A stretch of DNA of 6,629 nucleotides from Acidobacteriota bacterium (GCA_021799945.1 JAJYZK010000178.1:1-6629); one strand, 5' to 3'; shown: positions 1 to 6,525, counted from the stretch's first letter. A program made the numbers and translations. The notes: generated from the letters alone by a model not told the origin.

Positions 1-101
1 CAAAAAAGATCGCCCACAAATTTGGGAAAAATGTCGTGCCTGTCTCCAACGAGGACGGCCTGCTGGGCGGCGCGGCCTTGTGGGGCGACCGGCCGCATTG
101 A
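1..101 (+). CDS. C-terminal end of a probable ROK-family sugar kinase (partial)
   Basis: This is the 3' end of a gene that begins left of the window; the codons start at position 3 and end in TGA at 99-101. The visible 32 residues read KKIAHKFGKNVVPVSNEDG, then LLGGAALWGDRPH. An acidic residue plus glycine followed by L-(I/L)-G-(G/A)-A-A-L at the extreme C-terminus is the usual ending of ROK-family glucokinases and sugar kinases (typically DDAGLLGAA). ROK kinases phosphorylate glucose or related hexoses in the cytoplasm using ATP or polyphosphate. The catalytic, ATP-binding and zinc-binding parts are outside the window, so the family call rests on this short tail only. Another sugar-kinase fold protein of the actin-like ATPase superfamily is the main alternative. 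It is on the same strand as the ThuA-like gene, 107 bp upstream of it, and could be co-transcribed with it. Confidence 0.5.
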   Translation, partial: KKIAHKFGKNVVPVSNEDGLLGGAALWGDRPH

Positions 102-106
102 GGCTG

Positions 107-119
107 CTCACCGGGTGAG
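107..119. repeat. 13-bp perfect palindrome with a single central base
   Basis: CTCACC-G-GGTGAG sits 5 bp after the stop codon of the upstream gene. It is a perfect 6+6 inverted repeat with one central base. It is too compact to be a good RNA hairpin, because the loop would have to open the inner pairs. It might therefore be a protein-binding site, or may be chance in GC-rich DNA. Confidence 0.3.
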
Positions 120-143
120 GGAAGCGCCGGCCCCGCCGCAGCC

Positions 144-168
144 GGCCGGGCGTGTACCTCACGCGGCC
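144..168 (+). repeat. GC-rich hairpin in the spacer upstream of the ThuA-like gene
   Basis: GCGTG (150-154) pairs with CACGC (160-164) around the 5-base loop TACCT. GGCC (144-147) can extend the stem with GGCC (165-168) across a GG bulge. The stem lies between the upstream stop codon and the next ribosome binding site, where a terminator could be, but no T-run follows it (the next bases are GGGAATGATATAG). It may be a factor-dependent pause or processing hairpin, or only GC-rich background. Confidence 0.3.
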
Positions 169-176
169 GGGAATGA

Positions 177-211
177 TATAGTTTCAGCTTTGTACCAGGA
201 GGCCTGCCGTG
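177..211 (+). promoter_or_regulatory. Possible -10 box and strong Shine-Dalgarno deciding a GTG start
   Basis: AGGAGG at 197-202 is a perfect Shine-Dalgarno core ending 6 nt before the GTG at 209. This fixes the start of the ThuA-like gene although the codon is not ATG. TATAGT at 177-182, in the only AT-rich patch of the spacer, could be a -10 element, but no convincing -35 box is visible at the right distance. The promoter part is therefore weak and the ribosome binding site part is strong. Confidence 0.6.
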
Positions 212-1117
212 CGTCGTTTCTGGAAGTTCCTGTTCTTCTCCCCTGCCTTCCCCCTGTTGGGAGCCCTCATGCTCGCGATACAGCCGAATGCGACTCGGGC
301 ATGGGGGCAAACCGCCGCGAGCATGGGAACGCCCCCGCCCCCGCACCCGAAGGTCATCCACCTGAAGCATGTCCTGGTGATCGGCCAGACGAAGGGTTTC
401 GAGCACGACTCGGTTACCGACGCCATGGTGGCCATCTACGTGATGGGCCAGAAGTCCGGCCTTTGGGACACGGTGCTGCGCACGGATACGGAGCTGATCA
501 CCACCGCCGATCTGGGAAGAAACGCGAAGAATCTGAACTATTTCGACGCGCTGGTCTTCGCCAGCACCACCGGAGAGCTCGACCTGAGCGCGGATCAGAA
601 AACGCAGATGATGGCGTTCATCCATGATCAGGGCAAGGGCTTTGTGGGCATCCATGCGGCGCTGGACACCAACTATACCTGGCCGGAATATGGCGAGATG
701 ATCGGCGGATGGTTCGACCAGCACCCCTGGGGCACCTTCGAAGCTCCCATTGTCAACGAGGATCCCAACTTTCCCGCCGTGCGGCATTTTCCGAAGGAAT
801 TCGTGAAGTACGACGAAATTTACCAGCCTAAGTCCTGGTCGCGGGACAAGGTCAACGTGCTGCTCAGCCTGGATCCGACCATGCTGGACTATTCGAACAA
901 TCCGCGCATCCATCGCGCCGATCACGATTTTCCCGTGGCCTGGTCGAAAATGTACGGCAAGGGCCGCGTCTTCTATTCCACGCTGGGACATACCGAAGAG
1001 GCCTGGCAGGATCCCGACATCCGCACGATGTACTTTGAGGCGGTCAAGTGGGTTCTGGGCATGACGGAGGGCAGCACCACTCCGCATGGGAGGCCGGCGG
1101 CGCAGGGCGGCCAGTGA
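209..1117 (+). CDS. Exported ThuA-like domain protein (trehalose-utilisation family)
   Basis: The 302-residue protein starts at GTG 209. Residues 1-31 are a basic N-terminus (MRRFWK), a hydrophobic stretch and a possible cleavage or anchor zone near TRA-WG, followed by a Pro-rich linker (PPPPHP, 42-47). Residues about 52-284 form one ThuA domain with a class-I glutamine-amidotransferase-like fold. Visible family motifs are HVLVIGQTKGFEHDS (54-68), GIHAALD (147-153), GGWFDQHPWG (166-175), DEIYQ (202-206), PVAWS (242-246) and GRVFYSTLGHTEEAW (252-266). ThuA proteins are linked to disaccharide and keto-sugar catabolism (thuAB of rhizobia). The exact reaction of exported members is not settled, so no substrate is assigned. 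The stop codon overlaps the start of the di-haem cytochrome (TGATG), and a PQQ dehydrogenase follows, so it probably works with a periplasmic oxidation module. The length fits a single-domain family member, and nothing appears broken. Confidence 0.9.
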   Translation: MRRFWKFLFFSPAFPLLGALMLAIQPNATRAWGQTAASMGTPPPPHPKVIHLKHVLVIGQTKGFEHDSVTDAMVAIYVMGQKSGLWDTVLRTDTELITTADLGRNAKNLNYFDALVFASTTGELDLSADQKTQMMAFIHDQGKGFVGIHAALDTNYTWPEYGEMIGGWFDQHPWGTFEAPIVNEDPNFPAVRHFPKEFVKYDEIYQPKSWSRDKVNVLLSLDPTMLDYSNNPRIHRADHDFPVAWSKMYGKGRVFYSTLGHTEEAWQDPDIRTMYFEAVKWVLGMTEGSTTPHGRPAAQGGQ

Positions 1118-1119
1118 TG
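1104..1119 (+). promoter_or_regulatory. Shine-Dalgarno and stop/start overlap coupling ThuA to cytochrome c
   Basis: AGGGCGG (1104-1110) lies 6 nt upstream of an ATG (1117-1119) that shares its A with the TGA stop of the ThuA-like gene (1115-1117). This arrangement favours re-initiation by terminating ribosomes and supports 1117 as the cytochrome start, ahead of the in-frame ATGs at 1159 and 1168. Confidence 0.6.
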
Positions 1120-2004
1120 AGAGGGACGAGTCGGTCGGAGCCGGCGCGCCGGCGTAGGATGAGGGGGATGCACTTGAGGGGTAGGGCCTTCAAAGTTCTA
1201 TTGGCGTCGCTGATCGGCGGCTTTACCTTCGCCGGAGTAGTGATTGCGGCTGCGGCGGCGCCGGCTGGGAGTTCGCAGGCCGCCACGCCGGCCGCGCAGG
1301 CCTCTTCCCCGGCCGGCTCGAGCGGCTCCAAGCCCCTCGTCGAGGCCGGCTCTGCGGTCTTCCAGAAAAACTGCTCGTTCTGCCATGGACGCGATGCGGA
1401 GGGCGGCGAAACCGGACCCGACCTCACCCGGTCCCGGCTGGTCGCCGCGGACGTGAGAGGAAACCTAATTTCCACCGTCGTTCGCAACGGACGGCCGTCC
1501 AAGGGAATGCCCAGCTTCAACCTGTCCGACTCGGACCTGGCCGCCGTCGTGGCCTTTATTCACGCCCGGCTGGAAACTGCCGAAAACGGGGCGCGGCGTG
1601 GCGTGGATGTGGCGGATTTGCAGACCGGAAATATGGAGGCGGGGAAGGCGTTCTTCTTCGGGGCCGGCACATGCTCGAAGTGCCACTCTCCCACCGGCGA
1701 TCTGGCGGGCCTCGCATCGCGCTACCAGGGGCTTTCCCTCGAACGGCGATTTCTCTATCCGGGGGACGTGAAGCCGAAGGTTACGGTTACCACCAAATCC
1801 GGCGGCAAGGTGGAAGGCTCGCTCGAATCCCTGGATGAGTTCACCATCGCCATGGTCGACTCCCAGGGAAGCTACCATTCCTGGCCGGTGAACGCCGTGA
1901 CCTACAAGGTGGATCCCGGCCTCGACACGCATTTCGCCTTGCTTGGGAAATACTCCGACGCCGATGTCCACAACATGATGGCGTACCTGGAAACCCTGAA
2001 GTGA
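1117..2004 (+). CDS. Exported di-haem cytochrome c with an Sm/SH3-like insert
   Basis: The protein has 295 residues from ATG 1117. An Arg-rich N-terminus (MRGTSRSEPARRRRMRG) precedes a hydrophobic segment (about 27-49) and an Ala/Ser/Pro-rich linker (about 50-70). It is therefore secreted or tethered to the periplasmic face. Two haem-attachment sites are visible: CSFCH at 86-90, with a likely axial Met at 131 (KGMPSF), and CSKCH at 186-190. Between the second haem site and the C-terminal helix (SDADVHNMMAYLETLK, 280-295) lies a beta-rich stretch, about 219-265, with the pattern VTVTTKSGGKVEGSLESLD then FTIAMVDSQGSYHSWP. It looks like the small barrel seen in some haem-binding domains of Acidobacteria and Planctomycetes. 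The second domain has no obvious Met in the usual place; H272 is a candidate ligand. The gene is coupled to ThuA and lies 71 bp before the PQQ dehydrogenase, for which it is the probable electron acceptor. A shorter form starting at 1159 or 1168 is possible. Confidence 0.9.
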   Translation: MRGTSRSEPARRRRMRGMHLRGRAFKVLLASLIGGFTFAGVVIAAAAAPAGSSQAATPAAQASSPAGSSGSKPLVEAGSAVFQKNCSFCHGRDAEGGETGPDLTRSRLVAADVRGNLISTVVRNGRPSKGMPSFNLSDSDLAAVVAFIHARLETAENGARRGVDVADLQTGNMEAGKAFFFGAGTCSKCHSPTGDLAGLASRYQGLSLERRFLYPGDVKPKVTVTTKSGGKVEGSLESLDEFTIAMVDSQGSYHSWPVNAVTYKVDPGLDTHFALLGKYSDADVHNMMAYLETLK

Positions 2005-2075
2005 GAGCGTGCCTGGCGCGCGGCGGCCGCACCGCTTCCGCATACGGCAGGAATGAGAAAGGCTCGAACCTCGGT

Positions 2076-3686
2076 ATGAAGAACGCGACAACCCTCGCAG
2101 CAAAAGCCCGGATGCACGCTCGCGCCGCTGCAGCAACCCTCGCCTTCGGCGCCATCGCCGGCGGCCTTCTGAGCGCCGCGCTTCGGCTTCCGGCCTCGGC
2201 GCAGGGGGTGGACTCTGCGATGCTGCTGCATCCTCCGGCCGATAGCTGGCCGGAATATCAGGGCGACTACTCCGGAATGCGGCATAGTCCCATTACCCAG
2301 ATCACGCCCGCGAATGTTCACAACCTCACTCTGGCGTGGGCCTTCCAGTCCGGGCAGCCGGCCGGGATCAAAGCCTCGCCCCTGTTGGTCAATGGCGTCA
2401 TCTATGTCTCCGCCATGGATCACGTCTGGGCGGTGGATGCGCGCACCGGACACGCCATCTGGCACTACATTTATCCGCCCAACAAGGGCGGAACGATCGG
2501 GCAGCGCGGAGTCGCGATGTATAAAGACTCCATTTACTACCTGAGCCCAGACGACCATCTCGTGTGCCTGCGCGCCTCGGACGGCTCGGTGCGCTGGATC
2601 GTCCAGGTGGCGGATTCGAGCGTTGGCTACATCACCACCGTCGCCCCGCTGATTGTGAAGAACCATGTGATCGTCGGAATCGCCGGCGATCTGGACAACA
2701 TTCAGGGATTTCTTTGCTCCGTCAATGCCGATACCGGGAAGCTGGAATGGCGATGGAACTCCACCCCGCCGGCGGGAACTCCCAACAGCACAACCGGCGG
2801 CATGACGTGGATACCCGGAACCTACGACCCGAAGTTGAACCTGCTGTACTGGGGAACGGGGAATCCGACGCCGGTGCTGGATGGAAGCGTGCGCCCCGGA
2901 CCTGACCTCTACACCTGCTCGATCGTCGCCCTGGACCCGGATACCGGGAAGATGGTGTGGGCCTTTCAACCCATGCCGCACGACACCCACGACTGGGATG
3001 CGGTGGAAATTCCCGTGCTGGTGGACGGAGTGTTTCAGGGGAAACCGCGAAAACTGTTACTGCAGGCCTCGCGGAACGGCTATTTCTTTGTGCTGGACCG
3101 CACGACGGGGAAAGTCCTGCTGAGCGCGCCTTTCGGTCCCCTCAACTGGTCTCTGGGGCTCAACAAGGACGGCCAGCCTATTCCCAATCCGGAGAAGGAT
3201 CCGGCGCCCGACGGCCGCTTGGTGTCCCCGGACGAGGGCGGATTGACGAACTTCCGCTCTCCCAGCTTCGACCCCAAGACCGGCCTGTTTCTGGTCAACG
3301 CAAGTTTCAGTTACGGGATCTTTTACCATAAGCCCGCGGATGGAAGTTATGGCTGGGCGGGCGCCGATTACGGTCTCGCCGCTCGGGGCTGGCTTGAGGC
3401 CATCGACTATCACACCGGAAAGATTCGCTGGAGCCACCGCATGGGATATTTCCGCAGCCCGAGCGCGGGCATTCTGACGACCGCCTCCGGTCTGGCCTTC
3501 ACCGGCGACGCCACCGGAAACATTCTGGCTCTCGACACGGCGACCGGCAAGACGCTCTGGCATGCCGGGATGGGCGGGAATATGCTCACTTCGCCGACGA
3601 CTTACGAACTGGATGGCCGCCAATATGTTCTGGTGGGCTCAGGGAATATGATGTTCGCCTGGGCCTTGCCGGAAGCCGCTCGCTGA
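2076..3686 (+). CDS. Periplasmic PQQ-dependent alcohol dehydrogenase-like quinoprotein
   Basis: The protein has 536 residues from ATG 2076. This start gives a clean signal peptide: basic N-region, hydrophobic core about 18-36, cleavage after PASA (residue 42). An in-frame GTG at 2001, overlapping the cytochrome stop, would add 25 residues before the signal and is less likely. No good Shine-Dalgarno is visible for 2076; AAAGG lies 13 nt upstream. The rest is an eight-bladed beta-propeller of the methanol/ethanol dehydrogenase type. Visible features are WPEYQGDYSGMRHSPI (58-73), repeated D-x-x-TG-x-x-x-W blade signatures (for example DARTGHAIW and DPDTGKMVW), the metal-ligand Asn in GTGNPTP (N263), and PHDTHDWD (301-308) holding the probable catalytic Asp 306 plus Asp 308. 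Such enzymes oxidise alcohols, aldehydes or sugars with PQQ and a Ca or lanthanide ion. There is no fused cytochrome domain and no adjacent Cys-Cys pair; the separate upstream cytochrome supplies the haem. The substrate is unknown. Confidence 0.92.
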   Translation: MKNATTLAAKARMHARAAAATLAFGAIAGGLLSAALRLPASAQGVDSAMLLHPPADSWPEYQGDYSGMRHSPITQITPANVHNLTLAWAFQSGQPAGIKASPLLVNGVIYVSAMDHVWAVDARTGHAIWHYIYPPNKGGTIGQRGVAMYKDSIYYLSPDDHLVCLRASDGSVRWIVQVADSSVGYITTVAPLIVKNHVIVGIAGDLDNIQGFLCSVNADTGKLEWRWNSTPPAGTPNSTTGGMTWIPGTYDPKLNLLYWGTGNPTPVLDGSVRPGPDLYTCSIVALDPDTGKMVWAFQPMPHDTHDWDAVEIPVLVDGVFQGKPRKLLLQASRNGYFFVLDRTTGKVLLSAPFGPLNWSLGLNKDGQPIPNPEKDPAPDGRLVSPDEGGLTNFRSPSFDPKTGLFLVNASFSYGIFYHKPADGSYGWAGADYGLAARGWLEAIDYHTGKIRWSHRMGYFRSPSAGILTTASGLAFTGDATGNILALDTATGKTLWHAGMGGNMLTSPTTYELDGRQYVLVGSGNMMFAWALPEAAR

Positions 3687-3700
3687 CGCCGGTTTCGCGC

Positions 3701-3725
3701 CTCCGGCCGTTCAGCCTTTCCGGAG
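3701..3725. repeat. Inverted repeat between convergent genes, doubtful terminator
   Basis: CTCCGG (3701-3706) and CCGGAG (3720-3725) can form a 6-bp stem with a 13-base loop, in the 94-bp gap between the stop of the PQQ dehydrogenase and the stop of the convergent glycosidase. Its position suits a bidirectional terminator, but neither strand has a T-run after the stem. Intrinsic termination is therefore not supported, and the hairpin may act with Rho or only protect transcript ends. Confidence 0.3.
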
Positions 3726-3780
3726 CGAGTGGACCTGCGCCACATTGCAATGCGGCTTCCGTCTTCCTTTGAATTCCGCC

Positions 3781-6183
3781 CTACCGGAAGATCCCAATCG
3801 TGCGTTCATCCAGCGACTTGGGGGCTGTTGCCGCGGCTCCGGAGACCGCAGCAAACGGCAGCGCAGCGGACCCGGGTGTGACTGGGCGAACCAGGAAAGC
3901 CGCGCCCCGCCGTCCCTTGATCTCCAGGACGGCGTTGGAATTCGCAGAGACTACCACCCCCGCGGTGCGCGCATCCACAACCTCGACCGGTTGATGCGGC
4001 CAGGGACTGCGAAGGCGGACCGTTGCCAAGGAACCCGTCTCTATCCCCAAAGTCACGAGCTTGCCGCTGCGGATCTGCACATCCACTTTGGATCGATGAG
4101 GAATGGAGACCGTTGCATCGGCGCTCCAATCTGAAGGCCAGGCAGGAGCCACGCGAATGACGTCGTCGGCGTCCTCCACCAGCGCACTCTGAAGAGCGTC
4201 CGTCAGGACGCCGATCTGCTCCACGTAAAATTCCGGTCCGACAAAGCTGGCCAGGCCTGAAGGATACGACTGATACCGCCGGGTCAGGGCCAATTCAGTG
4301 GATCGGAATTCGCCGGCCAGCCCCAGATGAGCGGCCTGCACCGGATCGTCACTCCAGTCGTTCTGCGCCTTGTTTGGGCGATGCGCAAAGGTGCGTTTTT
4401 CGAGAGCGGAGAGTGGTCCGTCGGGGCCGATCAGCGCATAGGGCCAGACAGGTTCGAGGCCCACATTCTCGGTGTTGTGCGAGGGAGCATCCGGATCGTG
4501 ACTGGGAATCAGGATCGTGTCCTCGCCTTCCGCATTGCCTTCCGCTTTCGGGTCCAGAAGAACTTTGGGGGCCGAGAGACTCACGACGGGGAAAGACTCG
4601 ATCAAGGGAATCGCGCTCCTTGCCTGATCGAGCAGCGGATCGCTAATGCCGAGCACGGCCGCCGCCTGAAGCAGGGCTGGAAAGAGCGTGCGCATGGCGG
4701 CGATGTCGGTTGTGGGATCGTGCACATCCCACTCGGTCTCATGGGCGTTCGAGGGGAAGGTATGCAGGCGGCCATCCCGGCCGCGCGTCGAGTAAGCGAG
4801 CAGAAATCGGGCCGACTCCAGCATGACCGGGAAATTCTTCCGGAGGAAGGCAGCGTCGTCCGTGTACAGATACTGCCTCCAGATCCACAAGGAGACTTCG
4901 GCGCCGGTCGAGAGCGTTCGCGCATTGTAGTAAGGATGGAAGTCCTCGCCGCAGTTGATCGCCGGCGGCGTCCAGGTCTCATTTTCATAGCCGTAGCCGT
5001 TGAACCGCATGGTCTCCGGAACGCAGGCTCCGGGGCGATGCATGTGCTGCATGGTCCAGGCCAGGATCTCGTCCAGGTTGCTGCGGTAGAGGTTGAAGTA
5101 GGGGTCGTTCAGGGCGAAATCGCCGGCGCCGAGATTGGCGCTGACCTGCATGCGAAGGTTCCAGTGCCAGTAAGCGGATGGCCCCCACTGGTGATGATCG
5201 CGGAATGCCGAGAAGAGATCGCCAATGCCGGCCTGGCCCCCGGGCAGTGGACCGCGGCTTTCGGCGGCGGCGGTGAAAAGATCGATCGCGCGCAGGTTTT
5301 CGAAGTACTCGGCCACCTGATCCGCGGAGGAGAGTTTTATCATGCCGGTCTGAGCCCAGAACTTGCGCCACCAGGCTCGATGCTCGTCGGAGGAAAGGCG
5401 CCTTGCCGCATCGATCGCCTGGGACGCCATGGCTGCGGCATCGCCGCCACGCCATTCGGGGCAGGCCACGATCACCCGGAAGCTGCCGTCGGGATGGGGA
5501 TGAAAGCTGACGGTGACAGACAACGGCCCACCCCGCGTTGCGGTTACGCCAACCGCATCCGCGCTGATCGCGGCCAGCGAGCCGAAGGTTCGCCCGCTGG
5601 CCCCGGACTCCTGATTATCCAGCCAGGTCTCGGCAAGAACGCCAATGGAGCCGCGGATCAACGCGCGTGGTTTCCGTGGATCCCAGAGGCGAAGATCCGC
5701 GACCTGCATCTGTTTCGGATCGGCCCCGGTGACGCTCAGAATGACAGCGTCGCGAGCTTCAGTCACATACGTGGTTGCAGTCATGCCGCCCCCCCGTTCC
5801 TGAAATTCGCCGTTATAGAGGTTGAGGCGGGCCGCATAGTCGGCAGCGTGGGTGATATGCCCCAGGCCGGGCACAACAATCTGGCCGGGCGAGAGCCGAT
5901 GAGGGAACGTATCTCCGCGATTGAGCTGGGCGGTAAAGCCGTCCGCAGCCCACACGGCCACTCCCAGACGGCCATTGCCCAGCGGCATGGCCGCGCCAGG
6001 CGCCTTGTTCGGCTTCTGCAGCACAATGTCGGAGCGCTCGACGATGCCGCGAACGTCCGTGTGAAACACGCCGTCGCGCCAGGCTGTGGTTTCGCCAACC
6101 TGTTGCGCTTGCGCCGGGCAAATGAAAAAGCAGGAGAGCGCCGCCGCCAGCAGGAAAGGACCGGGAAAGCGCCGGGGTTGCAT
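3781..6183 (-). CDS. Secreted GH95-like (alpha/alpha)6-barrel glycoside hydrolase
   Basis: The protein has 800 residues, running from ATG at 6183 down to TAG at 3781. A signal peptide is clear: MQPRR, a hydrophobic core (LLAAALSCFFI), and cleavage after AQA (residue 27). Residues about 50-260 are a beta-sandwich beginning with MPLGNGRLGVAVW (66-78), the signature found at the N-terminus of GH95 and related enzymes. Residues about 300-680 are the helical barrel, with YWHWNLRMQ (338-346), the acidic PETMRFNG (389-396; E390 is a candidate general acid), SNAHETEWD (478-486), DPTTDIAAMRTLFPALL (489-505) and a late APAWPSDW (679-686). Residues about 690-768 form a C-terminal beta-domain, followed by an Ala-rich tail. 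GH95 members remove alpha-L-fucose or alpha-L-galactose from polysaccharides. The key motifs here diverge from classical GH95, so a neighbouring family (for example proteins labelled DUF5703) is possible and the substrate is open. No good Shine-Dalgarno is seen; CGGG precedes the ATG. It converges on the PQQ operon and is divergent from the riboswitch. Confidence 0.8.
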   Translation of the reverse strand: MQPRRFPGPFLLAAALSCFFICPAQAQQVGETTAWRDGVFHTDVRGIVERSDIVLQKPNKAPGAAMPLGNGRLGVAVWAADGFTAQLNRGDTFPHRLSPGQIVVPGLGHITHAADYAARLNLYNGEFQERGGGMTATTYVTEARDAVILSVTGADPKQMQVADLRLWDPRKPRALIRGSIGVLAETWLDNQESGASGRTFGSLAAISADAVGVTATRGGPLSVTVSFHPHPDGSFRVIVACPEWRGGDAAAMASQAIDAARRLSSDEHRAWWRKFWAQTGMIKLSSADQVAEYFENLRAIDLFTAAAESRGPLPGGQAGIGDLFSAFRDHHQWGPSAYWHWNLRMQVSANLGAGDFALNDPYFNLYRSNLDEILAWTMQHMHRPGACVPETMRFNGYGYENETWTPPAINCGEDFHPYYNARTLSTGAEVSLWIWRQYLYTDDAAFLRKNFPVMLESARFLLAYSTRGRDGRLHTFPSNAHETEWDVHDPTTDIAAMRTLFPALLQAAAVLGISDPLLDQARSAIPLIESFPVVSLSAPKVLLDPKAEGNAEGEDTILIPSHDPDAPSHNTENVGLEPVWPYALIGPDGPLSALEKRTFAHRPNKAQNDWSDDPVQAAHLGLAGEFRSTELALTRRYQSYPSGLASFVGPEFYVEQIGVLTDALQSALVEDADDVIRVAPAWPSDWSADATVSIPHRSKVDVQIRSGKLVTLGIETGSLATVRLRSPWPHQPVEVVDARTAGVVVSANSNAVLEIKGRRGAAFLVRPVTPGSAALPFAAVSGAAATAPKSLDERTIGIFR

Positions 6184-6291
6184 CCCGCGATGTTAATACA
6201 GGAAATCCGCCTTCCGCCAGGGGGATCTCGGTTGCGGATGTATCCCCGCGAACCCTGCGAACCGGGCCGCGCAATCTCGGCGGCGGCCTCA

Positions 6292-6320
6292 CCGAAAATT
6301 GGGCTTCCGAAATTGGACTT
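6292..6320. repeat. Tandem near-repeat in the divergent promoter region
   Basis: CCGAAAATTGGGCTT (6292-6306) is followed directly by CCGAAATTGGACTT (6307-6320). The two copies differ by one missing A and one G-to-A change. The pair lies between the divergent glycosidase start and the riboswitch, just where promoters for both directions are expected. The second copy contains TTGGAC (6313-6318), which could be a -35 box paired with TATCCC (6334-6339) at a short 15-bp spacing. A two-site operator or a duplicated promoter element is possible; chance duplication cannot be excluded. Confidence 0.45.
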
Positions 6321-6334
6321 CATGGGACGATGCT

Positions 6335-6525
6335 ATCCCTGCGTTCACACATTCTGGGCGCCCGTGAGGGCATAACAGGAAAGCCGGCGCCAGTCCGGCG
6401 CGGTCCCGCCACTGTAATCCGGACGATCGGTTTTTCAATAAGCCACTCGGATAATCGGGGGAGGGCGGAAGATATGAGGCAGCCCATCCGCGGTTTGGCC
6501 TGTAAGTCAGGAGACCTTTCCAGGG
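6335..6525 (+). promoter_or_regulatory. Cobalamin (B12) riboswitch
   Basis: Conserved parts of the AdoCbl-type riboswitch occur in the right order. They are: a hairpin GCCC-GTGA-GGGC (6360-6371) with a GNRA-like tetraloop; AACAGGAAAGCCGG (6374-6387); the paired CCGG arms at 6384-6387 and 6395-6398; the core GTCCCGCCACTGTAA (6403-6417, one base off the usual CCCGCAACTGTAA); GCCACT (6442-6447); a GGCGGAAGA segment and ATGAGGC (6474-6480); and the B12 box AAGTCAGGAGACC (6504-6516). The closing stem P1 may be CCCTG (6337-6341) with CAGGG (6521-6525), which sets the approximate ends. Binding of adenosyl- or other cobalamins normally turns the downstream gene off at transcription or translation. 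The target gene is not in the window; typical targets are TonB-dependent B12 receptors, B12 synthesis genes or B12-independent isoenzymes. Confidence 0.93.

Noticed and set aside
22..627. + strand open frame spanning the first spacer and the ThuA start
   Set aside because: It is out of frame with both the sugar-kinase-like tail and the ThuA protein, and its composition is Arg/Pro/Ala-rich with no motif.
1048..1116. Upstream in-frame start extending the cytochrome by 23 residues
   Set aside because: It would lie deep inside the ThuA gene and put a non-signal-like stretch before the export signal. The ATG at 1117 has a Shine-Dalgarno and the coupled TGATG junction.
2001..2075. GTG start of the PQQ dehydrogenase overlapping the cytochrome stop
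   Set aside because: It would place 25 polar residues before an already complete signal peptide and has no good ribosome binding site. It is kept only as an alternative.
1902..2990. - strand open frame opposite the cytochrome end and PQQ gene
   Set aside because: No start context or motifs are visible, and it lies opposite a clear quinoprotein.
6193..6198. TATTAA on the - strand as a -10 box for the glycosidase
   Set aside because: It is only about 10 bp from the ATG and has no -35 box at 16-18 bp, so a promoter there would leave almost no leader.
4327..6375. Long + strand open frame opposite the glycosidase gene (about 680 codons)
   Set aside because: The translation has no recognisable domain and is fully antisense to a protein with a signal peptide and clear glycosidase motifs. 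Long antisense frames are common in GC-rich genes.
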